A DNA stretch of 64,000 bases, from the NCBI GenBank assembly GCA_903895195.1, contig CAITSZ010000047.1, positions 1 through 64,000 of the forward strand. Reading direction: 5' to 3'. The DNA is from an uncultured Chlorobiaceae bacterium (GTDB lineage: Bacteria > Bacteroidota > Chlorobiia > Chlorobiales > Chlorobiaceae). Positions 9,279-19,164 of the stretch are shown here, in pieces. Each line of letters begins with the position of its first letter. The first letter of the stretch is position 1. Under the pieces are notes generated by a model. The model searched no databases. It saw nothing but the letters and a program-made list of their open reading frames with translations, and had not been told where the DNA came from. Position numbers and translations under genes: made by a program.

Positions 9279-10793
9279 TTAGATCAGCTCGTCGAGCGGT
9301 TTGCCGAATTGCCTTGCGATATAGGAGGCGCATGAGACTCCTGAATAGGTGACTGCGATAACTCCTTGACCAGGGAAGGTACTGTCGCCGGTGGCATAGA
9401 GGTTTTTAATACTGGTGCTGTTCTGGGGTTTTTGAAGAATGTTCTGCCCAGGCTTCAAGAGCGGCCCGTAGGAGCCTTTGAAGCGGTTGAGGTAGCGCTG
9501 GTGAGTCAATGGCGTTGCAAGCACCTTGAGCTCGATGGCTTTTGACAGTCCCGGAAGAATACGTTCTGTCCGGGATATCACATTTGCGGCCAAAGCATCT
9601 TTTGCGTTTTGGTATTCACCATTCTCTCTGTTGTATTGCTGCCACTCATCGGCCTCAGCGGTAACAAAAGCATGGACAATATGTTTGCCGGGAGGAGCAA
9701 GAGATGGGTCGAGAATCGTTGGAGCTGAAAAATAAATGGTACCTCCGGGCTGATTGTAGTTCTCCCATGTATCGACAAGAATATGGTGAACATAGAACTC
9801 TTTTGGAATGACTGAGGCATCAACTCCGAGATAGAGCTGGAACCAGCTCGGGGCTCTTAAAAATGTGCTTTCGTCAACCTTGTAGCGCGAATCGGTGATC
9901 AGGCGATTGAAGGTATCCCATACGGTGGCATTGGTAATGACGGCTTTGGCATAATGCTCGGTGCCATCAGCAAGCCTGACGCCTCGAGCTTCGCCATTTT
10001 CAACAATTATAGAGGTTACCTCGGACTGGTAGCGGATTTGACCCCCGGACTTTTCAATACCTTCGCATAATGCTTTGGGAATAGCACCGGAACCTCCGAC
10101 CGGATAGTTGATGCCACCGGAATGCCGATCAGCAAGACAGATGCCGGCATTGACCAGCGGGGTTGCAACCGCATCCTGCACCGCCCAGGAATAGGCTTCT
10201 ATATCAATAAATTTCAGAAGTTCCTCATCGCTGATATACCGCCGGGCTGTTTTACCCATTGAACGAAAACTCTTTATGGCAAGAGCAAAGGTTTTGGCGG
10301 GAAAATTAACGCCTACGGACGCAAGATGGAAGATATCCTCAAGCGAACCGGCAGGAAGTGAACTGAGAATATCGAGAACGTCCTCGAGTTCGTTATAAAA
10401 CTTTTCAATTCCATCACGTTCATGTGGAAAACGTGCTCCGAGAGCATCGAGAAATGCTTTGCGGTCATAAAAAGCAGGGATTGAAAAACCCTCAGGCAGA
10501 TGATAATGAATCTGTACAGGGTCGTGAATCGTCGGCACCTGAATCCCGAGTTTTCTGAATATCCTTGTATGAAGGTTGAGTGTACCGCTTTTGCTGTTTT
10601 CACCAAAGCCGTAAAAGACTGATGCTCCAGCATCAAAAGTGTAACCTCCCCGCTGAAAAGAAGAACAGCTGCCTCCCGGATAACGGTTTTTCTCAAAAAC
10701 GAGCGTTGAAATACCTCGTTCCTGAAGCAACGCTGCGGCAGTCAGGCCACCAATGCCTGAGCCGATTACAATGATGTCGGCCGCTTCATTCAT
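9279..10793 (-). CDS. crtH: carotenoid cis-trans isomerase CrtH (CrtISO family)
   Basis: Flavoprotein that isomerises poly-cis carotenes (prolycopene) to all-trans lycopene in the plant/cyanobacterial-type carotenoid route used by green sulfur bacteria. The N-terminus carries the FAD-binding motif IIVIGSGIGGLTAAALLQERG (about residues 7-27). FDAGASVFYGFG and GGINYPVGGSGAIPKALCEG, plus the C-terminal NLYATGDSTFPGQGVIAVTYSGVSCA, match CrtISO proteins closely; 504 residues is the normal length. CrtD-type desaturases are the closest alternative, but the central GGINYPVGGSGAIP segment favours CrtH. Monocistronic, minus strand, with a long upstream region shared with the Nif11-like gene. Confidence 0.88.
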   Translation of the reverse strand: MNEAADIIVIGSGIGGLTAAALLQERGISTLVFEKNRYPGGSCSSFQRGGYTFDAGASVFYGFGENSKSGTLNLHTRIFRKLGIQVPTIHDPVQIHYHLPEGFSIPAFYDRKAFLDALGARFPHERDGIEKFYNELEDVLDILSSLPAGSLEDIFHLASVGVNFPAKTFALAIKSFRSMGKTARRYISDEELLKFIDIEAYSWAVQDAVATPLVNAGICLADRHSGGINYPVGGSGAIPKALCEGIEKSGGQIRYQSEVTSIIVENGEARGVRLADGTEHYAKAVITNATVWDTFNRLITDSRYKVDESTFLRAPSWFQLYLGVDASVIPKEFYVHHILVDTWENYNQPGGTIYFSAPTILDPSLAPPGKHIVHAFVTAEADEWQQYNRENGEYQNAKDALAANVISRTERILPGLSKAIELKVLATPLTHQRYLNRFKGSYGPLLKPGQNILQKPQNSTSIKNLYATGDSTFPGQGVIAVTYSGVSCASYIARQFGKPLDELI

Positions 10794-11035
10794 AGAAATT
10801 GTACATCCTGATTGTTGAGTAATGTTCTTAACTGCCTTGAAATATATAGTTTTAAGTTAATTAGTAAAATGCGCGAATCAACTGGAAAGTAATCGGCCCC
10901 ATCATCAGCATTTTTCCGCCAGTTTGCATCCTTTATAAAAAGGACAGCTCAAATATATTATATATATTACAGCGGATGTAATTTTCCTGATCTGATTAAC
11001 TAAGATTCTTATTCCAACAGACATAAGGAGAGAAA

Positions 11036-11227
11036 ATGTCACTGGAACAGGCATATGCATTCCTCGACAGGATGAAAAATGATGACCTTTTTAATGACGC
11101 CGTCATTAGAATGCAGGATGTTGAGACAAAGATGGCTTTTATCAAACGGCAGGGATATACTTTTACCACTGGCGAGCTTGAAGAGGCCTCGAACTCAATG
11201 AACGTAGACCATCAAACTACCGACTAA
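11036..11227 (+). CDS. Nif11-like leader-domain small protein
   Basis: 63-residue protein with a good ribosome-binding site (AAGGAGAGAAA before ATG). The pattern SLEQAYAFLDRMKNDDLFNDAV...FIKRQGYTFTTGELEEA matches the Nif11 domain: an N-terminal helix with ALxFLxxxxxDxxLxxxL spacing and the GY-x-FTxxEL motif. In other bacteria this domain is a RiPP leader or occurs alone in nif regions. Here there is no Cys/Ser/Thr-rich core after the domain and no modification enzyme or peptidase nearby, so a free-standing role is more likely than a peptide precursor. The 240 bp upstream is AT-rich (ATATATTATATATATT) and probably holds its promoter. Confidence 0.75.
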   Translation: MSLEQAYAFLDRMKNDDLFNDAVIRMQDVETKMAFIKRQGYTFTTGELEEASNSMNVDHQTTD

Positions 11228-11341
11228 CGGACTCCACAACCCGCCTTTTGCTGCATCTTTATTTATTACCGCAAGATTTCTGATACCTTGTCGTCACATG
11301 GATGTAATCGACAACTCACATAATATCAAAACATCCACTCG

Positions 11342-11845
11342 ATGAGTATTTCATTGAAATCCTGGGCCACTCCGCTTGCTACTGCAACATTTGTAATTCT
11401 TGCCGTCACCGGCACGCTGATGTTTTTCAAGGTTGAGGCGGGTTTTATCAAACCAGTTCATGAATGGCTGAGCTGGGCTATGAGCGCAGGGGTAATCCTG
11501 CATATTATTGCAAACTGGAAATCTTTTACCGGCTACTTTGCACGAAAACCTGCGCTGGCCATTATTGGCACAGGCCTTGTTGTTACCCTGTTCGCTATTT
11601 TTGCCCCTGCAGGGAAAAATCCAAATCCTCGCAAAAATATGATGAAGGCGCTGGAAACAGCTAAACTTGAAGCGGTTGCTGCCGTTGTTGACCAAAGCAC
11701 TACAACAATTATTGAGAAACTTGGCAGCAAGGGTATTACGGTCAACAAACCATCGTTGAGTATTCGTGAGATAGCCTCGAGCAACAACAAGGAAGAGATG
11801 GAAGTGCTTGCCTTGATCTTTGACCAGCCTTCGAAAGGTCACTGA
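11342..11845 (+). CDS. DUF4405-type membrane protein
   Basis: 167 residues with three predicted N-terminal membrane helices (about 9-29, 40-58, 70-90), followed by a soluble, mostly helical tail. The pattern GFIKPVHEWLSWAMSAGVILHIIANWKSF, with His residues in and around helix 2, is the DUF4405 signature; this fold resembles cytochrome b561-type heme-binding bundles, so a heme or redox role is possible but unproven. The tail (about 95-167) repeats the segment ITVNKPSLSIREIASSNNKE, reminiscent of short DUF4405 partner sequences. Transcribed alone or with the Nif11-like gene 114 bp upstream. No function is assigned. Confidence 0.7.
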   Translation: MSISLKSWATPLATATFVILAVTGTLMFFKVEAGFIKPVHEWLSWAMSAGVILHIIANWKSFTGYFARKPALAIIGTGLVVTLFAIFAPAGKNPNPRKNMMKALETAKLEAVAAVVDQSTTTIIEKLGSKGITVNKPSLSIREIASSNNKEEMEVLALIFDQPSKGH

Positions 11846-12040
11846 TATAAAACAAGATTCTATCCTGGCTGAAGATGCTTTTTCTTCACTTTTTGCATTT
11901 TTGAATGTAAGGGCCAAAAGGGTGAGGTGAGTAAACTATGAGCAACGGTCAGAAGAATAAAGCGAGGGCTTTAAATTTATTAATTACCTATTTTTGATGG
12001 GGTAAAGTGTTTTCGTCACATGATAAATCGTTTATAAATA

Positions 12041-13111
12041 ATGAAAAATCAGATCTGGTTGACCGCTGGAATTGCAGGTATGCTTCTCGGTAGTCCTTTT
12101 GCAATTGCTCAGGCAAAAACCGATGTGTATTTCAGTACAGAAAGCAGACCATCCTTTGTTATTGATTCTCCTCCGAGATTGATTTACATGAAAACACAAG
12201 GGTTTTCAGTATCTGTAGGAAGTCGATATGATATGATATTTTATGGGAACCGCTACTATCTTTTCAATGACGGCCGCTGGTACAGCTCTCTTCGTTACCG
12301 TGGACCCTGGACTCTTATGAATAGTAACCACTTACCATTAAAGCTGAGAAGGTATAGCTGGAATGAGATAAGCAGATATCGGGATATTGAGTATCGCCGG
12401 TTGGAGAGCTATGATAAGGACTATCAGCGTAACGACGACAACAAGAGCCGATATATGGATGAGAGGAGCGATGAGAGAGGCCGCAGAAGGTATGAGGAGC
12501 AGCCAAATACTCATACTGAATTTATACCAAATCATCGGGAGCAGTCAACCCAGAGCTTTGAAATCAGGTCGCACCAGGACCGACAGAATGAAGCGCCGGA
12601 CAATAAGCCTAATCGTGGTGAGCAAAGCAGAGGTCAGGATAACAAGCCGAGTCATGACCAGCTTAACAACCCTGCTGAAAACAGGCCAAATCAGGGTCAA
12701 CCAAACAAGCCTTCTGACAGCAGGCCGAACCAGAGTCAGCCAAACAAACCTGCTGACAACAGACCGAGTCAGGGACAACCAAGCAAGCCTTCTGACAGCA
12801 GGCCGAACCAGAGTCAGCCAAACAAACCTGCTGACAACAGACCGAGTCAGGGACAACCAAACAAGCCTGCGGACAACAGGCCAGGTCAGGGACAGTTAAA
12901 CAACCCTGCTGACAGCAGACCGAACCAGGGTCAGCAAAACAAACCTGCGGACAACAGGCCAGGTCAGGGACAACCAAACAAGCCCGCGGACAGCAAACCG
13001 GCTCAGGGAATGCAAAGCAAACCAGCCGACAACAAGCCTCAGGGACAAGGAAAGGCTTCTGACAGCAAGAAACAAGATGGGGCTCAAAAAAGGGATGAGA
13101 AAAATAAATAA
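12041..13111 (+). CDS. exported protein with Pro/Asn/Gln-rich 13-residue tandem repeats
   Basis: 356 residues with a Sec signal peptide (about 1-25, AIAQAKT cleavage region). The N-terminal 110 residues form a compact Tyr/Arg-rich domain with YDMIFYGNRYYLFNDGRWYSS and GPWTLM, the aromatic YxxxDGRWYxS pattern of small exported proteins in Chlorobi/Bacteroidetes. A charged Arg/Asp/Glu linker (about 120-208) leads into ten 13-residue units (about 209-338) of consensus NKPADNRPSQGQP, then a Lys-rich tail. The tail is hydrophilic and disordered, suggesting a cell-surface or periplasmic spacer. No ribosome-binding site is obvious. A hairpin terminator follows. Function unknown. Confidence 0.75.
   Translation: MKNQIWLTAGIAGMLLGSPFAIAQAKTDVYFSTESRPSFVIDSPPRLIYMKTQGFSVSVGSRYDMIFYGNRYYLFNDGRWYSSLRYRGPWTLMNSNHLPLKLRRYSWNEISRYRDIEYRRLESYDKDYQRNDDNKSRYMDERSDERGRRRYEEQPNTHTEFIPNHREQSTQSFEIRSHQDRQNEAPDNKPNRGEQSRGQDNKPSHDQLNNPAENRPNQGQPNKPSDSRPNQSQPNKPADNRPSQGQPSKPSDSRPNQSQPNKPADNRPSQGQPNKPADNRPGQGQLNNPADSRPNQGQQNKPADNRPGQGQPNKPADSKPAQGMQSKPADNKPQGQGKASDSKKQDGAQKRDEKNK
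12665..13054 (+). repeat. ten-copy 39-bp coding tandem repeat, with a 78-bp higher-order unit
   Basis: Units start every 39 bp from 12665. Units 2+3 and 4+5 are almost identical 78-bp pairs, differing at the first codon (AAC versus AGC), which shows recent expansion by two-unit steps. Units 6-10 are progressively diverged. Because 39 is a multiple of 3 the whole array stays open in several frames on both strands. Confidence 0.9.
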
Positions 13112-13153
13112 AAGTTCCTATATGAACTGAAAAGCTTTTAAAAAAGCATTGCC

Positions 13154-13190
13154 AAAGGCCAGGCATCGCCAGACTCCTGGCCTTTTCGGT
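13154..13190 (+). terminator. intrinsic terminator after the repeat protein
   Basis: Perfect 10-bp stem AAAGGCCAGG (13154-13163) / CCTGGCCTTT (13176-13185), 12-nt loop, then TTCGGTTTTCT. Confidence 0.75.
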
Positions 13191-13194
13191 TTTC

Positions 13195-13315
13195 TCAGTG
13201 CTGAGTGCTGAGGGCCGAGGGAGGATAGTTGGCAGTTCGCGGTTGAGAGTTGAGAAGAGAGATTTCGCCACTGCGTCGAAATGACAGAGAGGTGAGAGAG
13301 GATGAAGAGGTGGTG
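13195..13315. repeat. dispersed intergenic repeat mosaic
   Basis: In order: CTCAGTGCTGAGTGCTGAGGG, AGTTGGCAGTTCGCGGTTG, and GATTTCGCCACTGCGTCGAAATGACAGAG. The last resembles the unit at 63.84 kb (TCACTACGTTTCAGGATGACA). The rest of the gap to the sigma-factor gene shows nothing else I can name. Confidence 0.6.
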
Positions 13316-13445
13316 GATCGATTACACTCTATTGATGGAAATACTTATATTTACGAGATGGTGAGTATTTTAGGCTTTACTTATTTTATGATTTCAGACT
13401 CCTGCAAGCAAAACAATGTTAGTTGAACCCGGAAGACTTTAGCTC

Positions 13446-14075
13446 ATGGATAATCCTGATCCAACCCGTAAGGTAACACCCAAGACAAAAAAAGAATCTT
13501 TGTCCAAGGAGGAGCGTCAAAAGCAACTCGAGTTTCAAAAGGAAGCGGTTGTTCATTTGAATTCGCTTTATAATTACGCGCTTCATTTAACCATGAATCC
13601 GAGTGATGCCGAAGATCTGGTACAAGAAACCTATCTCAAGGCGTATAGATTTTTTAATTCTTTTGAGAGGGGAACAAACTGTAAAGCATGGCTGTTTAAA
13701 ATCCTGAAAAACAATTATATCAACCGGTTTCGAAAAAACTCTAAAGAGCCGGGTAAGGTTGATTATGATCTGATTAAGGATTTTTATCATTCTATAAAAG
13801 ATGTTCAGAATGATACCAGTGAAGCGGAAAGCGATTATTTCCATTCATTGCTGCATGAAGAGGTGCATCAGGCTCTTCACTCTTTGCCTGAAGAGTTCAG
13901 GGAAGTGATACAGCTGTGTGATATTGACGGGTTTACTTATGAAGAAATTGCAAATATGGTTGAAAGCCCCATCGGTACCGTAAGATCAAGGTTATACAGA
14001 GGTAGAAAACTGCTTCGGGAACAGCTTGAGGGGTATGCGAAAAAATATGGGTTCAATACCGATAAAGATCAATAA
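13446..14075 (+). CDS. ECF-subfamily RNA polymerase sigma factor
   Basis: 209 residues. After a charged N-terminal 35 residues comes region 2 ([57 protein letters not shown], about 40-98), an acidic linker, and region 4 ([49 protein letters not shown], about 143-192) with the [25 protein letters not shown]. Regions 1.1 and 3 are absent, as in ECF factors. It is 27 bp upstream of a small zinc-finger protein that is the likely anti-sigma factor, so activity is probably controlled post-translationally. Target promoters are not apparent. Confidence 0.92.
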   Translation: MDNPDPTRKVTPKTKKESLSKEERQKQLEFQKEAVVHLNSLYNYALHLTMNPSDAEDLVQETYLKAYRFFNSFERGTNCKAWLFKILKNNYINRFRKNSKEPGKVDYDLIKDFYHSIKDVQNDTSEAESDYFHSLLHEEVHQALHSLPEEFREVIQLCDIDGFTYEEIANMVESPIGTVRSRLYRGRKLLREQLEGYAKKYGFNTDKDQ

Positions 14076-14102
14076 AATCAATACGCTCAAAATTTTTAAA
14101 CT

Positions 14103-14339
14103 ATGAACTGCCAAAAAGCCCAGGTACTTATGAGTGCGGCTGTGGATTGTGAGCTAACAGTAAAGGAGGAAGAGGGCTTTCTATTGCACCTCTCAGAGTG
14201 CAAAGAGTGCAAAGATGAGTTTGAAGATGCAAAAAAAACCAAAATGATCATCAAGGAGAAGATTGTTCAGTTCAAGGCTCCTCAAAGCCTGTTTAACTCT
14301 ATTATGGAACTGACCAGTGCGAGCAGTGTAGAGCGCTAA
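14103..14339 (+). CDS. zinc-finger anti-sigma factor (ZAS/zf-HC2 type)
   Basis: 78-residue soluble protein with the ZAS signature: MNCQKAQVLMSAAVDCEL near the start and H-L-S-E-C-K-E-C (H-x3-C-x2-C) at about 29-36, followed by a helical tail. Such proteins sequester a cognate ECF sigma factor, often in a thiol- or zinc-dependent way. It directly follows the sigma gene, the classical arrangement. It lacks a membrane anchor, so it would sense a cytoplasmic signal (redox or zinc loss) rather than an envelope one; that last point is inferred. Confidence 0.85.
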   Translation: MNCQKAQVLMSAAVDCELTVKEEEGFLLHLSECKECKDEFEDAKKTKMIIKEKIVQFKAPQSLFNSIMELTSASSVER

Positions 14340-14419
14340 GGAACCTCCTTCCTCCAATAGCCAGAGCGTTATTGATATGAGACTCTCATAAAATCCGTTT
14401 ATGGTTTGATTAGTATAAT

Positions 14420-14449
14420 TTAATGGCTATATAATCACATAGCCATTAA
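14420..14449. promoter_or_regulatory. inverted repeat upstream of the ArsR gene (candidate operator)
   Basis: Perfect 11-bp arms TTAATGGCTAT (14420-14430) and ATAGCCATTAA (14439-14449) separated by 8 bp, about 60 bp ahead of the regulator's ATG. Dimeric ArsR proteins bind such dyads and often autoregulate. It could also be a hairpin ending the sigma/anti-sigma transcript, but no T-run follows on the plus strand. Confidence 0.5.
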
Positions 14450-14510
14450 GGATACGTTTTAGCCGTCAAGTGGATATTATAATTATTACCACTTCCCGAA
14501 AAAGGTTGTC

Positions 14511-14900
14511 ATGAACAAGACTGTTACCATAACTGAAGAAGAAGTTAAAAAGTGGAATCTCAACATGCCTGACGAAATGCTTGAAGCGGTATCGAGCCGG
14601 TTCAAGTTGCTCAGTGAGCCTATGAGACTTAAAATATTGCGGGTTCTGTGTGAACGGGAGCATACTGTTCAGGAGATTGTCATAAAGGTTAATGCCACTC
14701 AGGCAAACATTTCAAAACATCTTGCACTGATGCATGAGAACGGGGTTGTCAACCGACGCAAAGAGGGCTTGAAATGCTATTATCGTATCGCTGATGACAG
14801 TATTGTCTATTCATGCTATTTGACCTCAAAGAGTGTTGTTGAAAATCTGCAGGACCGACTCAGGTGGGTACAAAAAGTGAACTCCAAGCTGTCTAACTGA
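14511..14900 (+). CDS. ArsR-family transcriptional regulator
   Basis: 129 residues with a winged helix-turn-helix: [61 protein letters not shown] (about 33-93). The alpha-3 metal site ELCVCDL of ArsR/SmtB arsenic or cadmium sensors is absent, so it does not belong to that metal-sensing group. Three Cys (about 47, 89, 102) are present; Cys47 lies where thiol-sensing BigR/SqrR proteins have their first reactive Cys, but the second is not at the equivalent spacing. Single gene with a dyad 60 bp upstream. Ligand unknown. Confidence 0.85.
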   Translation: MNKTVTITEEEVKKWNLNMPDEMLEAVSSRFKLLSEPMRLKILRVLCEREHTVQEIVIKVNATQANISKHLALMHENGVVNRRKEGLKCYYRIADDSIVYSCYLTSKSVVENLQDRLRWVQKVNSKLSN

Positions 14901-15135
14901 ACATAGAGCTCGCTGCGATCAGGCATGGAAACCTTCATGAATCGCAATAGCTGAGCATTACTCCTCCCCTCGTATTTCTTCTTGCCCCCATAGTCAGTGT
15001 TGTGAATCAGGAAACCATGACAATATTGACACTGTATGACAGAATGTCGTTTTAATAAAATTCAGTGTGACATTTTTACCACTCCACCCCCTCATATCTG
15101 GCTAAAAGAGAACAAAAGCCGCTCCCTTTATGCTT

Positions 15136-15151
15136 TGGCACGCTTGTTGCT
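15136..15151 (+). promoter_or_regulatory. sigma-54 (RpoN) -24/-12 promoter ahead of hsp20
   Basis: TGGCACGCTTGTTGCT matches the RpoN consensus TGGCACG-N4-TTGCW at every conserved position, with GG (15137-15138) and GC (15149-15150) exactly 10 bp apart centre to centre. It predicts a start near 15161 and a leader of about 60 nt before the hsp20 ATG. A loose dyad (CAGTGT at 14995, ACACTG at 15029) lies about 100 bp upstream where an activator could bind. Open frames crossing this site are not credible genes. Confidence 0.8.
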
Positions 15152-15223
15152 ATTTATTGGTAGTAAGTCGTTAATCGCTTACAGTCAATCAAATAACACT
15201 ACAAGATTAAAAAGGAGAAGAAC

Positions 15224-15622
15224 ATGCTCGTAAAATTATCCAAAGATCCAATGAGGCTGTTTGATGATATCCGTTCAAGCGCCAAAACATCTTCAATGCC
15301 GGCTTTTAATGTTGATATATCGGAAGATGAAACGGGGTTTCATATAGATGCCGAGTTGCCTGGTATAGCTAAAGATGAGATCGCGCTCAATATTGAGGAT
15401 GATGTGCTGACGATAAAAGCAGAGAGAAAGCAGTCCAGTGAAGAGAACAAAAAAGGGTACCTGCGTATTGAGAGAACCTATGGCTGCCTCTTGAGAAAAT
15501 TCAATCTTGGCGATACTATTGATCAGGAGAACATTAACGCAGGGCTTGACAATGGAATACTTCATGTAACCTTGCCAAAAGCTCAGATTATAAAAAAAGC
15601 AAAGGAAATTTCGATCAATTAA
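15224..15622 (+). CDS. small heat-shock protein, Hsp20/alpha-crystallin family
   Basis: ATP-independent holdase that binds unfolding proteins and hands them to DnaK. 132 residues: short N-terminus, alpha-crystallin domain about 25-120 ([41 protein letters not shown]...[14 protein letters not shown]) with the A-x-L-x-n-GxL-type GILHVTLPK motif, and a C-terminal I-x-I (ISI) anchor at the very end. Strong ribosome-binding site AAGGAGAAGAAC. Preceded by a sigma-54 promoter and followed, after a hairpin, by dnaK, an arrangement that puts the holdase and its refolding chaperone in one locus. Confidence 0.93.
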   Translation: MLVKLSKDPMRLFDDIRSSAKTSSMPAFNVDISEDETGFHIDAELPGIAKDEIALNIEDDVLTIKAERKQSSEENKKGYLRIERTYGCLLRKFNLGDTIDQENINAGLDNGILHVTLPKAQIIKKAKEISIN

Positions 15623-15633
15623 CATGATGCAAT

Positions 15634-15671
15634 CCGGACTCCCAGTCATACGATGAGAGTCCGGTTCTTTA
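15634..15671 (+). terminator. hairpin between hsp20 and dnaK (partial terminator)
   Basis: Perfect 8-bp arms CCGGACTC (15634-15641) / GAGTCCGG (15657-15664), 15-nt loop, then TTCTTTA. It probably lowers read-through into dnaK or protects the hsp20 message. It is not a CIRCE element (arms and 9-bp spacer do not match). Confidence 0.55.
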
Positions 15672-15684
15672 CATATCACTTTAA

Positions 15685-17625
<1,941 letters not shown>

Positions 17626-17650
17626 TCTGATAAGGCGGTAATATGCTCGT

Positions 17651-17690
17651 TAACAAAGGGATTCATTATGAATCCCTTTGTTATTTAACC
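17651..17690 (+). terminator. intrinsic terminator after dnaK
   Basis: Near-continuous palindrome: 16-nt arms TAACAAAGGGATTCAT (17651-17666) and its complement (17668-17683) around a single T; the tip will open into a small loop. TTTAACCTTGTTTTG follows. Confidence 0.8.
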
Positions 17691-17767
17691 TTGTTTTGCT
17701 AATTTATCATAAAATACAGGTAGAACACCGGAGTGTGTTATTTTTGCAAAATTTAACCGTGCAAACA

Positions 17768-18202
17768 ATGCAACCTCAGCTCAGCCGTCCTAACACCGGC
17801 ACAAATCAGGTCAGAGTCAGTACATCAGGGCCATGGTCAGGCAATGCGGTTCACAAAGCAGAAAAATACTTTATAACCTCCGCGAAAAGAGATAATAGAG
17901 ACAACCTTCAAATCGAGATCGGCCCGGCCTCCGGACGTAGAAAGCTATCGCCTACAAAGGAGATCATCAATAAGGTCATAAGCGGTGAGATCGAGCTTTT
18001 TGTGTTGACTACTCAGCCGGATATCGGTATTGACCTGCAGAAAAAAGTTATTGACAATGAGAACCGTTATGTCATAGACTTTGACAACCGCGGAGTAAAA
18101 TGGACCATGAGGGATATTCCTATCTTTTATGATTCTCTGAAGCAGAAACTTTGTGTGGAAATTGATCGCCGTACCTATACCCTTAATGAGTTTTTCAAGT
18201 AG
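17768..18202 (+). CDS. pscD: photosystem P840 reaction-centre subunit PscD
   Basis: Small extrinsic subunit of the homodimeric type I reaction centre of green sulfur bacteria, on the cytoplasmic side near the Fe-S protein PscB; thought to help ferredoxin docking and complex stability. 144 residues, start [11 protein letters not shown] chosen because it matches the known PscD N-terminus; a longer upstream reading would begin inside the dnaK terminator. Conserved segments I recognise: [60 protein letters not shown] and YTLNEFFK at the C-terminus. Found only in Chlorobi as far as I know, so it fixes the taxonomy. Own terminator downstream. Confidence 0.92.
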   Translation: MQPQLSRPNTGTNQVRVSTSGPWSGNAVHKAEKYFITSAKRDNRDNLQIEIGPASGRRKLSPTKEIINKVISGEIELFVLTTQPDIGIDLQKKVIDNENRYVIDFDNRGVKWTMRDIPIFYDSLKQKLCVEIDRRTYTLNEFFK

Positions 18203-18242
18203 GCACGACCTCTTTTTATGAAATAACCCTGTTTCTCACAGA

Positions 18243-18282
18243 AATGCAAAAAGCCCCGGAGCAATCCAGGGCTTTTTGCATT
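18243..18282. terminator. bidirectional terminator between pscD and cpoB
   Basis: Fourteen-bp stem AATGCAAAAAGCCC (18243-18256) / GGGCTTTTTGCATT (18269-18282) with a 12-nt loop. A5 on one side and T5 on the other let it end pscD rightward and the tol-pal operon leftward. Confidence 0.85.
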
Positions 18283-18316
18283 ATACCTTATTTTTTTTCA
18301 GCCGGGGGGCAGGGAA

Positions 18317-19081
18317 CTATTGGATTTTCTTGCGCGCCAGAACAGCTTCGGGTGCTTTTGGATACATATTGACAAGCGTCTTGAACCTTGCTTTCGCGTT
18401 TGCTGTATCGCTTATCTTTTCAAAAGAAATTGCCTGCTTGAACAGCGCTGCCGGACGCTTGCTGCTTTTGACATATTTAGCTATAACAACCTGATATTCA
18501 AGAATAGCTTTTTCATACCATTTTTCGCTAAAATAGCTGTCAGCAAGGTGAAACTGTGCCTGATCGGCAAGAGCAGATGCTGGGTATTTCTTCAACAGCG
18601 CAGTAAAACTTTCCCTGGAAGGGGCAAAACTATTTTTAGCAAGCCTTTCCAACCCTTCTTTGAGCAATAGAGCATCTTCAGTAACAACGGCAGGTTTTGC
18701 ACTCTCAGCGGATTCTTCTGACTTCGGTGCGACTAATGAGGATTGCTCCTTTTTTTCAATGCCGAGATACTGCTCGATTTTCTGCAGTCTGGATTCAAGA
18801 TCGTCAACCTTGTGGACCAGAAGAGAGTCTTCCATTCCAAGACGTGCAAAAGTCTGACGGTTCTTATGGGCCGCCTCTTCGATACTGCCCTCCAGGCGGG
18901 AAATGTCATCATGAACCTTCTGAACATCTGAATAGGAACCCGCAGACTGCGTTTTAATCGTTTCAGATTCTGTTTTAAGTTTTTTCAGATCATCAGCTAC
19001 GACAACAAGATCCTGTTTTGATGCGCAGGCAGATAGAAAAAGAACCGGCAAGAAAAGAAACGGTGTAATCTTTTTATTCAT
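18317..19081 (-). CDS. cpoB: Tol-Pal system protein CpoB/YbgF (lipoprotein form)
   Basis: Periplasmic protein that links Tol-Pal energy to peptidoglycan synthesis during division. The start MNKKITPFLFLPVLFLSACAS was chosen because it gives a lipoprotein signal peptide with lipobox LSAC; an upstream in-frame Met adds 19 hydrophilic residues and would bury it. After the Cys come a coiled-coil segment (about 20-115, heptads such as VDDLESRLQKIEQYLG) and three TPR-like repeats (about 135-250, ALADQAQFHLADSYFSEKWYEKAILEYQVVIAKY). E. coli CpoB is soluble, so lipidation here is a difference. Last gene of the tolQ-tolR-tolA-pal-cpoB unit. Confidence 0.87.
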   Translation of the reverse strand: MNKKITPFLFLPVLFLSACASKQDLVVVADDLKKLKTESETIKTQSAGSYSDVQKVHDDISRLEGSIEEAAHKNRQTFARLGMEDSLLVHKVDDLESRLQKIEQYLGIEKKEQSSLVAPKSEESAESAKPAVVTEDALLLKEGLERLAKNSFAPSRESFTALLKKYPASALADQAQFHLADSYFSEKWYEKAILEYQVVIAKYVKSSKRPAALFKQAISFEKISDTANAKARFKTLVNMYPKAPEAVLARKKIQ

Positions 19082-19164
19082 TGAGCATAATGGAGTATGT
19101 ATTCTTAAGCCGTTGCTGTCTTTATACCATTTCTTCAATCACCGGGTTCCGCAACATGAAACTG

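Noticed and set aside
12387-12899. 170-codon plus-strand frame over the same repeats
   Set aside because: Alternative frame of the same array, lacking the signal peptide and the conserved N-terminal domain of the chosen gene.
12663-13271. 202-codon Cys-rich minus-strand open frame (VCCQQ/ACCQK repeats)
   Set aside because: It is the complement of the 39-bp coding repeat; 39 is divisible by 3, so frames on both strands stay open. No ribosome-binding site and no signal peptide; the plus-strand frame has one.
15036-15233. 65-codon frame just before hsp20
   Set aside because: It spans the sigma-54 promoter, lacks a start signal and overlaps the hsp20 start.
15634-15664. CIRCE (HrcA) operator between hsp20 and dnaK
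   Set aside because: CIRCE has TTAGCACTC-N9-GAGTGCTAA; here the arms are CCGGACTC with a 15-nt spacer.
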